A stretch of DNA of 64,000 bases. It comes from Nonomuraea polychroma (GTDB taxonomy: Bacteria > Actinomycetota > Actinomycetes > Streptosporangiales > Streptosporangiaceae). Made by a program: the position numbers and the translations under genes. A model generated the notes under the pieces. It did no database searches. It was not told the DNA's origin and worked only from the letters and a program-made list of their open reading frames with translations. Positions 56,653-64,000 of this stretch are shown here, in pieces. How positions within the stretch are numbered: the first letter of the stretch is position 1; every line of letters starts with the position of its first letter. Location of the stretch: the NCBI RefSeq assembly GCF_004011505.1, contig NZ_SAUN01000001.1:9761501-9825500 (forward strand), written 5' to 3'.

Positions 56653-57812
56653 GCGGCCGGCGAACGAAGCGTACAGTGACCAGGCGCTCACGATCGCGCG
56701 CAGCAGTGATCGCGGCATCGATCGCCGTCGCGCTGAGCGGGTGCTCAGGCCCGTCGGACGAGCCGGCGACAACACCCTCACGATCCGCGCCTCTGAGCAC
56801 CGCACAGGCCGGCGCGGTCGCGTCCCTCGGTGAGCCGGTCGAGCTGACGACGGGACTGGAGGCGCCCTGGGGGCTCACCTTCCTGCCCGACGGGTCGGCG
56901 CTCGTCTCCGAGCGGATCTCCGGCGAGATCGTGCGCATCCCCGCAGAGGGCGGTGACCCGCGGACGGTCGGCGTCGTCCCCGACATGCACGTGAGCTCGG
57001 AAGGTGGGCTGCTCGGCATCGCCGCCTCCCCCGAGTTCGCGACCGACCGAACCGTCTTCGCCTCCGTCTCCGGGGAGGACCAGAACCGCATCGTCGCGCT
57101 CACGATCGCCGGCGACTACCGCTCCCTCACCGTTGACCGCGTGCTGCTCGACGGCATCCAAACCGCTGACCGACACCACGGCGGCCGCATCGTCGTCGGG
57201 CCGGACGGGCACCTGTGGATCGGCACGGGTGACGCCTTCGAGCCCGAGAACGCTGCCACCGACGACTCGCTCAACGGCAAGATCCTCCGCATCGCAGTCG
57301 ACGGTTCCGTCCCCGAGGACAACCCGGGTTCATCGCCGATCTACTCCAGCGGCCACCGCAACGTCCAGGGCATCGCGTTCGGACCCGACGGCACCCCCTA
57401 CGCGTCGGAGCTCGGTCACCGCACGTGGGACGAGGTCAACGTCCTCCGTGCGGGCGCGGACTACGGGTGGCCGGAGACCGAGGGGATCGCCGGGTCCACG
57501 GGCGAGGCTCCGATCGCCACGATCCACCCCGACGAGGCAAGCCCTTCCGGCGTCGCGTACGCCGAGGGGTCGCTGTGGATCGGTGCCCTGGGCGGCCGGA
57601 GGCTCTGGCAGCTTCCCGTCGAGGGCGGCACCGCGGTGGCCGACCCGATCGACCACCTCGTCGGCGACCACGGCCGGATCCGCACGGTCGAGGTGGCCCC
57701 CGACGGAGCCCTGTGGCTCGTCACGTCGAACACCGACCGCGCCACCTGGGGCGGCACCGACCCGCGCCCGGGCGACGACCGGATCCTCCGCGTCGAGGTG
57801 AAGCAGCGCTGA
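56649..57812 (+). CDS. PQQ-dependent sugar dehydrogenase (GSDH) lipoprotein
   Basis: 387 residues. Basic N-terminus, hydrophobic stretch and lipobox LSGC (Cys ~32), so it is predicted to be anchored outside the membrane. The propeller shows APWGLTFLPDGSALVSER, SEGGLLGIAASP, HHGGRIVVGPDGHLWIGTGD, SSGHRNVQGIAFGPDG and DYGWPETEG, the PQQ and calcium site blocks of soluble glucose dehydrogenase relatives. It is a shorter paralogue of the FN3-CBM2 enzyme at 41500-43185. Its start overlaps the stop of the SDR remnant, so translation may depend on it. Confidence 0.92.
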   Translation: MSGRRTKRTVTRRSRSRAAVIAASIAVALSGCSGPSDEPATTPSRSAPLSTAQAGAVASLGEPVELTTGLEAPWGLTFLPDGSALVSERISGEIVRIPAEGGDPRTVGVVPDMHVSSEGGLLGIAASPEFATDRTVFASVSGEDQNRIVALTIAGDYRSLTVDRVLLDGIQTADRHHGGRIVVGPDGHLWIGTGDAFEPENAATDDSLNGKILRIAVDGSVPEDNPGSSPIYSSGHRNVQGIAFGPDGTPYASELGHRTWDEVNVLRAGADYGWPETEGIAGSTGEAPIATIHPDEASPSGVAYAEGSLWIGALGGRRLWQLPVEGGTAVADPIDHLVGDHGRIRTVEVAPDGALWLVTSNTDRATWGGTDPRPGDDRILRVEVKQR

Positions 57813-57814
57813 CC

Positions 57815-57890
57815 GTACTTGGAGATCGTGGCGCGGCCGGCCCCGAGCAGCCGGGCGATGGAGGAGACGGTGTTCGATGCGAGCTCGCAT
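57815..57890 (-). pseudogene. relic of a serine-recombinase C-terminal HTH
   Basis: The minus-strand frame reads ASNTVSSIARLLGAGRAT then ISKY, matching the resolvase/invertase HTH pattern (xVSSIARLLGVSRATIYKY). The catalytic part is absent, so only ~25 codons survive. It lies in the short gap between the two oxidoreductase units and marks an old mobile-element junction. Confidence 0.6.
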
Positions 57891-57924
57891 GTCGCGTGAC
57901 CGCCCGTACGGAGAAAGGAGCACG

Positions 57925-58908
57925 ATGATCTACCACGGCAGCCGATTCACCTTCAAGCCCGAGGTCACACCGGAACAGCGGACGGAGGCCCTCGAAAGCC
58001 TGCGCGAGCAGGGTCGGGTCGTCCCGTCGGTGAAATCCTTCGCCGTCGGCCGTGACTACAGCGGCGAGTACGAGTGGGGGGCCATCTTCGTGATCGAAGA
58101 TCTGGATGGCTACCGCGAATATCTGATGCATCCTGCGCGCCGCCGCGCCGACCAGATCGGACTGCCCCTGGTCGAAGAGTCCGTGTCGTTCGACGTGACC
58201 GACGACCCAGATCCAGAGACGGGCGTGAAGATCGCCGAATTGCGTCAGCGCCTGCTGGAGGCGTCGGTGGAACACGACCCCCTACCTGAGAGAGCCGCGC
58301 ACACGCGCCGCACGGTGCTCAAGGCCATTGCGGTGACCGCGGCGGGAACGGCCGCGGCCGGGACGGGCATCGCCGCCGCTCCCGCCGCCGCGGCCCCCCA
58401 GGTCGCCGCCGCTCAGGCGTACGCCGTCGCCGCCGGGTCGTCGGTGGAGGTCGCCTTGTCGGTCAACGGGCAACCGCGCAAGGTCGTCCTGGAGCCGAGG
58501 GTGACGCTGCTGGACGCGTTGCGTGAGCGGTTGGGCCTGACCGGCACCAAGAAGGGCTGCGACCGGGGTGAGTGCGGGGCGTGCACGGTGCTGGTCGATG
58601 GCGAGCGGGTCAAGTCCTGCCTGACTCTGGCGGTGATGCGGCAGGGTGCCGAGGTCACCACGGTGGAGGGGCTGGCGCGGGGCGAGGAGCTGCACCCGGT
58701 GCAGGAGGCGTTCATCCGGCACGACGCGTTCCAGTGCGGCGCGTGCACTCCCGGTCAGATCATGTCGGCGGTGGCCTGTATCGACGAGGGGCATACGGGT
58801 TCGGAGGCGGAGATCCGTGAGTGGATGAGCGGGAACCTGTGCCGATGCGCGGCCTACCAGAACATCGTCGCCGCGGTCGCCGACGCCGCGAAGGAGGTGC
58901 GGCGGTGA
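57925..58908 (+). CDS. [2Fe-2S] subunit of a molybdenum hydroxylase with N-terminal Dabb domain (PaoA/YagT-like fusion)
   Basis: 327 residues. Residues 1-~100 are a stress-responsive alpha/beta-barrel (Dabb) domain: MIYHGSRFTFKPEVTPEQR and YLMHPARRRADQIGLPLVEE. A twin-arginine signal follows internally: RRTVLKAIAVTAAGTAAAGTG with Arg128-Arg129, then an AAP-rich cleavage-like region to ~165. The rest is the FeS subunit with cluster ligands C212, C217, C220, C232 and C271, C274, C306, C308. E. coli PaoA has this Tat signal at its N-terminus. AAAGGAG precedes the ATG. The reading frame is continuous, and the stop overlaps paoB (GTGA). An upstream-gene fusion is the simplest explanation. Confidence 0.88.
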   Translation: MIYHGSRFTFKPEVTPEQRTEALESLREQGRVVPSVKSFAVGRDYSGEYEWGAIFVIEDLDGYREYLMHPARRRADQIGLPLVEESVSFDVTDDPDPETGVKIAELRQRLLEASVEHDPLPERAAHTRRTVLKAIAVTAAGTAAAGTGIAAAPAAAAPQVAAAQAYAVAAGSSVEVALSVNGQPRKVVLEPRVTLLDALRERLGLTGTKKGCDRGECGACTVLVDGERVKSCLTLAVMRQGAEVTTVEGLARGEELHPVQEAFIRHDAFQCGACTPGQIMSAVACIDEGHTGSEAEIREWMSGNLCRCAAYQNIVAAVADAAKEVRR

Positions 58909-59888
58909 GGGCCTTCGGTTACACGGTCGCGGGCAGCCCGGCCGAGGCAGTACGGATCGCCGCCGGAACACCCGATTCGACGTTCGTGGCGGGCGGCACC
59001 GACCTGCTGAACCTGATGCGGGACGGCGCGGAGACCCACGACCACCTCGTTGACGTCAACCACCTCGGCATCGACGGTGTCGCCTTCGACTCCAGGAGGC
59101 TCCGCGTCGGAGCGTCGGCCAGAATGCGGCAGGTCGCCGAGCACTTCAGGGTGCGGCGGGAGTTCCCGGTGCTGTCGGAGGCGTTGCTGGCCTCGGCGTC
59201 ACCGCAGGTCCGCAACATGGCCTCGATCGGCGGGAACCTGTTGCAGCGCACCAGGTGCGGGTATTTCCGTGACTCGGGCTCGGCATGCAACAAGCGGGTC
59301 CCTGGCAGCGGTTGCCCGGCGATCACCGGGCACAACCGGGGACACGCGATCCTGGGCGGCAGCGACCACTGCATCGCCACCCATCCCTCGGACCTGGCGG
59401 TGGCGCTGATCGCCTTGGACGCGACCGCGCACCTGCTCGGTCCCGGCGGCGACCGAGCCGTCCCCATCGCCGACTTCTACCTCCTTCCCGGGTCCACACC
59501 GGACCAGGAGACCGCGATGCGCCCAGGCGAGCTGATCACCTGGGTGGACGTGCCGCGCACATCCCTGGCCGCGCATTCGCGATACCTGAAGCTGCGCGAC
59601 CGGGCCACCTTCGAGTTCGCGGTGGTGTCGGTGGCGGCCGCGCTGCGGACCAGGGGCCGCGTGGTGCAGGACGTGCGGCTGGCATTCGGCGGCGTGGGCA
59701 CCCGCCCGTGGCGGGACACCCGCGTCGAGACGGCGTTGCGCGGCCGGCCGCTGACCGGACAGGCGATCGCCGAGGCGGGTCGCATCCTGGTCCGGGACGC
59801 CGAGCCGCGCGAAGAGAACAGGTTCAAGGTCGAGCTCGTCCAGCGGGCGCTGGTGAGCATCCTCAGCGATTTGGGAGGCGTACGATGA
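58905..59888 (+). CDS. paoB: FAD-binding subunit of molybdenum hydroxylase (PaoB/YagS-like)
   Basis: 327 residues. FAD-binding motifs FVAGGTDLLNLMRDG and ASIGGNLLQRTRCGYFRD. The Cys set in TRCGYFRD...ACNKRVPGSGCPAI...GSDHCIATHPSD matches the extra [4Fe-4S] cluster of the PaoB subtype rather than plain xanthine dehydrogenase medium subunits. It passes electrons from the FeS clusters to the final acceptor. The GTG at 58905 overlaps the FeS-subunit stop. Symbol given on subtype similarity. Confidence 0.87.
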   Translation: MRAFGYTVAGSPAEAVRIAAGTPDSTFVAGGTDLLNLMRDGAETHDHLVDVNHLGIDGVAFDSRRLRVGASARMRQVAEHFRVRREFPVLSEALLASASPQVRNMASIGGNLLQRTRCGYFRDSGSACNKRVPGSGCPAITGHNRGHAILGGSDHCIATHPSDLAVALIALDATAHLLGPGGDRAVPIADFYLLPGSTPDQETAMRPGELITWVDVPRTSLAAHSRYLKLRDRATFEFAVVSVAAALRTRGRVVQDVRLAFGGVGTRPWRDTRVETALRGRPLTGQAIAEAGRILVRDAEPREENRFKVELVQRALVSILSDLGGVR

Positions 59889-62056
59889 CCGGGCTGGTCG
59901 GGCAGGGTGTGCCGCGCGTGGAAGGCAGGGCGAAGGTCACCGGCGCCGCCCGCTACGCCGCGGACAACGAGGTGACCGGCGTGCTGCACGGCTTCCTGGT
60001 GATGAGCACCATCGCCCGCGGCGAGGTCACGGAGATCGACACCAGGGCGGCGCTGGCGCATCCCGGGGTCGTCGCGGTGTACACCCATGCCGACATGCCG
60101 AAGCTGACGGTGCCGGACTTCCCGTACAACAGGCCTTTCATTCCCATGCAGGACACGCGGGTGCACCACAACGGGCAGCCGGTCGCGTACGTCCTGGCCC
60201 AGACCCTGGAGCAGGCGCAGGAGGCCGCCAACCTGGTGAAGGTCCGCTACCGGGCGGAGGATCCCGTCACGCGGCTGGCGGACGCGCTCCACGAGGCGTT
60301 CCTGCCGGACGCGTTCCGCAACAGGCTCAACGAGACCGCCCGCGGAGACGCCGCCGCGGCGCTCGAACAGGCCGAGGTGCGCATCGACCAGACCTACAGC
60401 AGCCCGATGCAGCACCACAACCCGATCGAACCGCACACCACCACCGCCGTCTGGGAGGGCGGCACGCTGACCCTGTACGAGAGCACCCAGGGCGTGATCT
60501 TGTCCCGTAAAGCCGTGTCCGACGCGTTCCGTATGAGGCCGGACCAGGTCAGGATCATCTCGCCCTACCTGGGCGGTGGTTTTGGCGCCAAGGGCCCCAC
60601 CTACCCGCACACGCTGCTCACCGCGGCGGCGGCGCAGCTCGCCGGCCGGCCGGTGAAGCTCGTGCTGTCGCGCGCGCAGATGTACACCTCCAACGGTCAC
60701 CGCGCCGAGTACCGTCACCACATCCGGCTCGGCGCCACCCGGCAGGGCGTTCTGACCGCGATCGCCGACACCTCGACGGCACAGGTGACGCGCATCGACG
60801 AGAACGTCTACAACGGCAGCGACTCCACGCTCCACCTGTACGCCTGCCCGAACGTCCACGTACGGCAGATGGGCGTGCGGCTGGACCTGCCGACGTCGAG
60901 CTACATGCGCTCACCGGAGACGACCGCGCACTTCGGCCTGGAGACCGCCATGGACGAGCTGAGCTACGAGCTCGGCATCGACCCGGTGGAGCTGCGGATA
61001 CGCAACCACAACCCGGTCAACCCGCGGACCGGCAGCCCCTACGCCGACAAGCACCTGCTGGAGTGCTACCGGGCCGCGGCCGAGGCGTTCGGCTGGGCCC
61101 GTCGCAACCCCAGACCGGGGACGAGCAGGGACGGCGACGAGTACGTCGGCTGGGGCATGGCCACCGAGACCCACACCTACGGCTGGATCCGGTCCGAGGC
61201 CGGCCTCACCATCGGGCTGGACGGGCGGGCGACCCTGCGGGCCGCCACCCAGGAGATCGGCACCGGCACCTACACCGTGCTCACCCAGGTCGCCGCGGAC
61301 GGGCTCGGCATGCCGCTCGGCCACGTCACGACGCTGCTCGGCGACACCACGTACCCGCCCGCGTCCCTGTCGGCGGGGTCGTCCACGATGCCCAGCGTGG
61401 TCGGGCCGGTGTCCCAGGCGGCGCAGAGTGCGCGGGACGCCGTGATCGCGCTCGCCGTCGCCGACCCGCGCTCCCCGCTGCACGGTGTGCCCGCCAAGGA
61501 CGTCATGGCCGAGGACGGCCGCCTGTTCGCCCGCGGCGACCGCGGCCGCAGGGACAGCTACCGCGACGTCATGGCCCGCCACGGCCGCCCCGTCGAGGTC
61601 CGCGGACACGGGGACAACGCGCCCGGGCACTCATTCGGCGCGGTGTTCGTGGAGGTCAGGATCCAGCCGAGGCTGGGCAGGCTGCGCGTGACCCGGGTCG
61701 TGACCGCGCACGACCTGGGACGCGTGCTCAACCAGCGGACCGCGCGCGGGCAGGTCATCGGCGGCGTGACCTGGGGCATCGGCTTCGCACTGATGGAGCA
61801 CACGATGGTGGACCCGACCACGGCGCGGGTCGTCAACCCCAACCTGTCCACCTACCTGGTCCCGGTCTGCGCCGACACGCCGTCGGTGGAGGCGTTGTTC
61901 GTGGACCGGTCGGACCCGGACAGCAAGCTGCTCGGGGTCCGCGGCTTCGGCGAGACACCCGGAACCGGAGTACCCGCGGCCATCGGCAACGCGATCTACC
62001 ACGCCATCGGCCGCCGCCTCCGAGACGTCCCCTTCACCCAGGACAAGTTGCTCTGA
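59885..62056 (+). CDS. paoC: molybdopterin-binding catalytic subunit (PaoC/YagR-like)
   Basis: 723 residues. RVEGRAKVTGAARYAADN opens the first domain. Moco-binding loops include LGGGFGAKG and QEIGTGTYTVLTQVAADGLG. The catalytic Glu is in GVRGFGETPGTGVPAAIGNAIYHA. The aldehyde-oxidoreductase family oxidises aromatic aldehydes or heterocycles with water-derived oxygen. Its ATG overlaps the paoB stop (ATGA), with GGGAGG upstream. No XdhC/PaoD maturation gene is present here. The complex is probably exported by riding on the Tat signal of the FeS subunit. Confidence 0.92.
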   Translation: MTGLVGQGVPRVEGRAKVTGAARYAADNEVTGVLHGFLVMSTIARGEVTEIDTRAALAHPGVVAVYTHADMPKLTVPDFPYNRPFIPMQDTRVHHNGQPVAYVLAQTLEQAQEAANLVKVRYRAEDPVTRLADALHEAFLPDAFRNRLNETARGDAAAALEQAEVRIDQTYSSPMQHHNPIEPHTTTAVWEGGTLTLYESTQGVILSRKAVSDAFRMRPDQVRIISPYLGGGFGAKGPTYPHTLLTAAAAQLAGRPVKLVLSRAQMYTSNGHRAEYRHHIRLGATRQGVLTAIADTSTAQVTRIDENVYNGSDSTLHLYACPNVHVRQMGVRLDLPTSSYMRSPETTAHFGLETAMDELSYELGIDPVELRIRNHNPVNPRTGSPYADKHLLECYRAAAEAFGWARRNPRPGTSRDGDEYVGWGMATETHTYGWIRSEAGLTIGLDGRATLRAATQEIGTGTYTVLTQVAADGLGMPLGHVTTLLGDTTYPPASLSAGSSTMPSVVGPVSQAAQSARDAVIALAVADPRSPLHGVPAKDVMAEDGRLFARGDRGRRDSYRDVMARHGRPVEVRGHGDNAPGHSFGAVFVEVRIQPRLGRLRVTRVVTAHDLGRVLNQRTARGQVIGGVTWGIGFALMEHTMVDPTTARVVNPNLSTYLVPVCADTPSVEALFVDRSDPDSKLLGVRGFGETPGTGVPAAIGNAIYHAIGRRLRDVPFTQDKLL

Positions 62057-62069
62057 TCGTCAGCGGACC

Positions 62070-62309
62070 TCACGAGCCGGCCTCGCCGAGGCGGCTCCAC
62101 TCATTCGGGCAGGACGCGCGCGGGTCGGCCCGCAGCCGTTCCGGCCGCTGGGCGACCAGCCGGTAGACCTGGCTCTGCGACAGCTGGAAACCCCGTTCGG
62201 CCAGGAGCGGTCGCAGGTCGGTAGTGGCGTACATGCCGCGGCTGGCCATCACGGCGCGCAGATGCCAGCGGTAGTCGAACCTCGCGTCACGACGTTCCCT
62301 CCGCCGCAC
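62070..62309 (-). pseudogene. truncated Cro/CI-type HTH gene paired with integrase relic
   Basis: 79 codons: FDYRWHLRAVMASRGMYATT, DLRPLLAERGFQLSQSQVYR and LVAQRPERLRAD. This is the helix-turn-helix protein commonly encoded just after tyrosine integrases in actinobacterial elements. Relatives continue RLS/RMDTLAALCDILxCTPNDLI; here the frame turns to PRASCPNEWSRLGEAGS and stops, so the 3' part is lost or frameshifted. It overlaps the integrase relic by 23 bp. Confidence 0.6.
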
Positions 62310-62691
62310 GGACGCAGGTCGCGGTCGTCGCGGCGAAGCGATGCCCGACCTGCTCCTGCACGAACGCCAGATCGGCGCCGTCCTGAAGGAGATGAGCCAT
62401 GTACGCGCTGCGCATGCAGTGCGGCGTCAACGCCTTGTCCAGGCCGAGCGCGTCCCGGTAGACCGCGAACCGATCCTCGATCTCCCTGGTTCCCATGCGG
62501 CTGCCCCGCTCGGTCAGCCAGAGCGCGTGCTGGTGGTTGCCGCGGTACCGAGGCCGGACATGGTTGAGGTAGTCCTGGACCGCTTCCACCGCCCACGGCA
62601 TCAGGCTGACCACCGTTCGCCGCTGTGGCGCAAGGCCCCTGATCAGCCTGCCGGACCTCACGTGCAGACAGCCGAACCGGCGCTCTGCCGG
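62287..62691 (-). pseudogene. tyrosine integrase 3' remnant with mutated catalytic Tyr
   Basis: The frame opens directly after the murF stop: ERRFGCLHVRSGRLIRG, MPWAVEAVQDYLNHVRP, then LTPHCMRSAYMAHLLQDGADL (the H-x-x-R box), FVQEQVGHRFAATTATCVR. The GH and HxxR catalytic residues remain. The nucleophilic Tyr position (TTxxY) is Cys, codon TGC, one transition from TAC. The N-terminal half and the first catalytic Arg are missing, and no start codon with a binding site exists, although a GTG at 62661 is in frame. Non-functional. Confidence 0.75.
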
Positions 62692-64000
62692 TCAGGCGCC
62701 GGCCAGTGCACGGGCGCAGGCACTGAGCCCGATCTCGCTGGAGGCCTTGACGAGCACCACGTCTCCCGGTTCGAGAAGCGCTGTGGCCAGCCTGATGGCC
62801 CCGGTCACGTCCTCGACGGTGTGGACGGCCACGCCCTGGTCCGAGGACTGCGCCGCCTGCGCCATCGCGAGGGGATCCCCTGCTCCGACCGCGATCAGCA
62901 CGTCGAAGCGGAGGTCGGCGACGAGCCGGCCGATCTCCGCGTGCCGGGCGCGGGAGGCCTCCGCCTGCTGCCCCATCGCGCCGAGCACGGCGACGGTACG
63001 ACGGGCGCCGGCCAGGGCCTTGGCCGCCCGCAACCCGGCCCGCATGGATTCGGGGTTGGCGTTGTAGGCGTCGTTGACGATGGTGATGCCGTCAGAACGT
63101 TCGACGATCTCCAGCCGGCCCGTGGAGCGCCGCCGTGCGGCGTTCAGCCCATCGGCGATCTCGGCGACGCCCAGCCCGAGTGCGGTGGCCACAGCGGCAG
63201 CGGCCAGGGCGTTGCTCACCTGGTGCTCGCCGATGAGGTCGAGCTCGACCGGGGCGCGGCCCGACGGCGTCACCAGCTCGAACGCCGCTCGCGCGCGCCC
63301 GTCCATCCGCACGTCTTCAGCCCGCACCGCCGCCTTGCCTGACCTGCCGTACAACAGGATCCGGGCCCTGGTACGGCCGGCCATGCCCATCACGTACGGA
63401 TCGTCGGCGTTGAGCAGCGCGAACCCGTCCGCCGCAACCGCCTCGACCAGCTCGCCCTTGGCCTCGGCCACGTCGGCCAGCCCGCCTCCCATCCGCTCCA
63501 CGTGCGCGGTGCCGACATTGAGCACCAGCCCGACCTGAGGCGGGGCGAGCCCGGTCAGATACCTCAGGTCGCCCTTGCGGCCCGCACCCATCTCCAGCAC
63601 CAGATATCGGGTGGCGGCATCGGCACGGAGCACCGTGAGCGGCAGCCCCAGCTCGTTGTTGAACGACCGGTCGGTGGCGATGGTCGCCGCCTGCCGCTCC
63701 AGCACCTGGGCCAGCAGGTCCTTGGTCGTGGTCTTGCCCACCGAGCCGGTCACGCCGATCACGACCGGGCTGATGTGCCCGAGCACATGCCTGGCCAGCA
63801 GGCCGAGCGCGATCTGAACGTCCCCGACCACGAGGGCGGGCACGCCGACGGGCCTTGCGGCCAGCACGGCGACGGCGCCGCCCGCGACGGCAGCGGCCGC
63901 ATAGTCGTGACCATCGACGCGGGCGCCGGCCGTCGCGGCGAACAGCCCGCCAGGCACCACCTCACGCGAATCGACCGCCGCGGGCGCCGTCACCAGCGCC
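62692..64000 (-). CDS. murF: UDP-N-acetylmuramoyl-tripeptide--D-alanyl-D-alanine ligase, 5' end outside window
   Basis: 436 codons are visible, frame open to the window edge. The first visible block AAVDSREVVPGGLFAATAGARVDGHDY is the MurF N-terminal uridine-binding domain, so perhaps 20-40 residues are missing. The ATP loop is GVTGSVGKTTTKDLL. FNNELGLPLTVL, LVLEMGAGRKGDL, NVGTAHVERMGG, STGRLEI and NDAYNANPESM are the Mur-ligase signatures. It adds D-Ala-D-Ala to the UDP-MurNAc tripeptide. It ends immediately before an integrase relic, so the island boundary falls at its 3' end. It could be an extra murF copy; the usual dcw neighbours (mraY, murE) are not seen. Confidence 0.92.
   Translation of the reverse strand, partial: ALVTAPAAVDSREVVPGGLFAATAGARVDGHDYAAAAVAGGAVAVLAARPVGVPALVVGDVQIALGLLARHVLGHISPVVIGVTGSVGKTTTKDLLAQVLERQAATIATDRSFNNELGLPLTVLRADAATRYLVLEMGAGRKGDLRYLTGLAPPQVGLVLNVGTAHVERMGGGLADVAEAKGELVEAVAADGFALLNADDPYVMGMAGRTRARILLYGRSGKAAVRAEDVRMDGRARAAFELVTPSGRAPVELDLIGEHQVSNALAAAAVATALGLGVAEIADGLNAARRRSTGRLEIVERSDGITIVNDAYNANPESMRAGLRAAKALAGARRTVAVLGAMGQQAEASRARHAEIGRLVADLRFDVLIAVGAGDPLAMAQAAQSSDQGVAVHTVEDVTGAIRLATALLEPGDVVLVKASSEIGLSACARALAGA

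Noticed and set aside
1..64000. CRISPR arrays, tRNA or rRNA genes, complete insertion sequences, replication origin
   Set aside because: No regularly spaced repeats, cloverleaf-like segments, full transposase genes or DnaA-box clusters were seen on reading. A dedicated scan was not possible.

Overview
The window is high-GC, with strongly GC-biased third codon positions, many GTG/TTG starts and many leaderless-looking starts. Its gene content (DUF3151, class I lysyl-tRNA synthetase, an OsaA/OsaB/OsaC-like locus, NIT-domain kinase, PQQ dehydrogenase with CBM2) points to a filamentous actinomycete. I infer Streptosporangiaceae (Nonomuraea-like), but the genus is a guess. I found no rRNA, tRNA or CRISPR array.

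Layout. 0-5.7 kb is core metabolism: the 5' end of a glycerophosphodiester phosphodiesterase gene, a GNAT gene, purA, a DUF3151 gene, class II aldolase, DedA, and pyrE. 5.8-9.6 kb holds a very large ECF-type sigma factor fused to a zinc-finger anti-sigma module, a membrane segment and an extracytoplasmic domain, then a NYN-domain protein. 9.9-16.4 kb is an osmoadaptation-type locus: osaB and osaA on the minus strand, and a divergent GAF/PP2C phosphatase. 16.5-23.1 kb carries an S9-family hydrolase that appears to have lost its catalytic Ser and His, an RlmA-type methyltransferase with an insertion, and a two-component system divergent from an orphan ABC-2-type permease. 23.5-33.6 kb has a short Rho paralogue, a zinc-ribbon/MBL/Nudix run, a NIT-domain kinase, small membrane genes, a PanE-like reductase, a GT2 and class I LysRS. 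33.6-38.3 kb is a xylA-type sugar operon with a divergent ROK regulator.

38.28-40.08 kb is a ~1.8 kb accessory patch between two convergent genes. Two nested pairs of imperfect direct repeats bound it, and it contains tiny phage/ICE-like genes, one of them frameshifted. 40-49.8 kb returns to intact genes: DinB, hemerythrin, a secreted PQQ sugar dehydrogenase with FN3 and CBM2, an ABC-2 exporter plus NarL-type two-component operon, DoxX, selD and an FMN reductase.

49.9-62.7 kb looks like a mosaic island. It contains a Ser/Thr kinase cut after its glycine loop, a heterodimeric ABC exporter, an Atu4866-domain fusion, a racemase, a TetR gene facing a deleted SDR gene, a second PQQ dehydrogenase (lipoprotein), a serine-recombinase HTH relic, and a three-gene PaoABC-like molybdenum hydroxylase operon. 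The FeS subunit of that operon has an N-terminal Dabb domain placed in front of its Tat signal. At the far edge an HTH relic and a tyrosine-integrase relic abut the 3' end of murF, whose 5' end lies outside the window.

The most unusual items are the Dabb-Tat-[2Fe-2S] fusion, the membrane-tethered sigma factor, the double active-site loss in the S9 protein, stop codons that double as -10 elements of leaderless promoters, and the nested-repeat mini-element.
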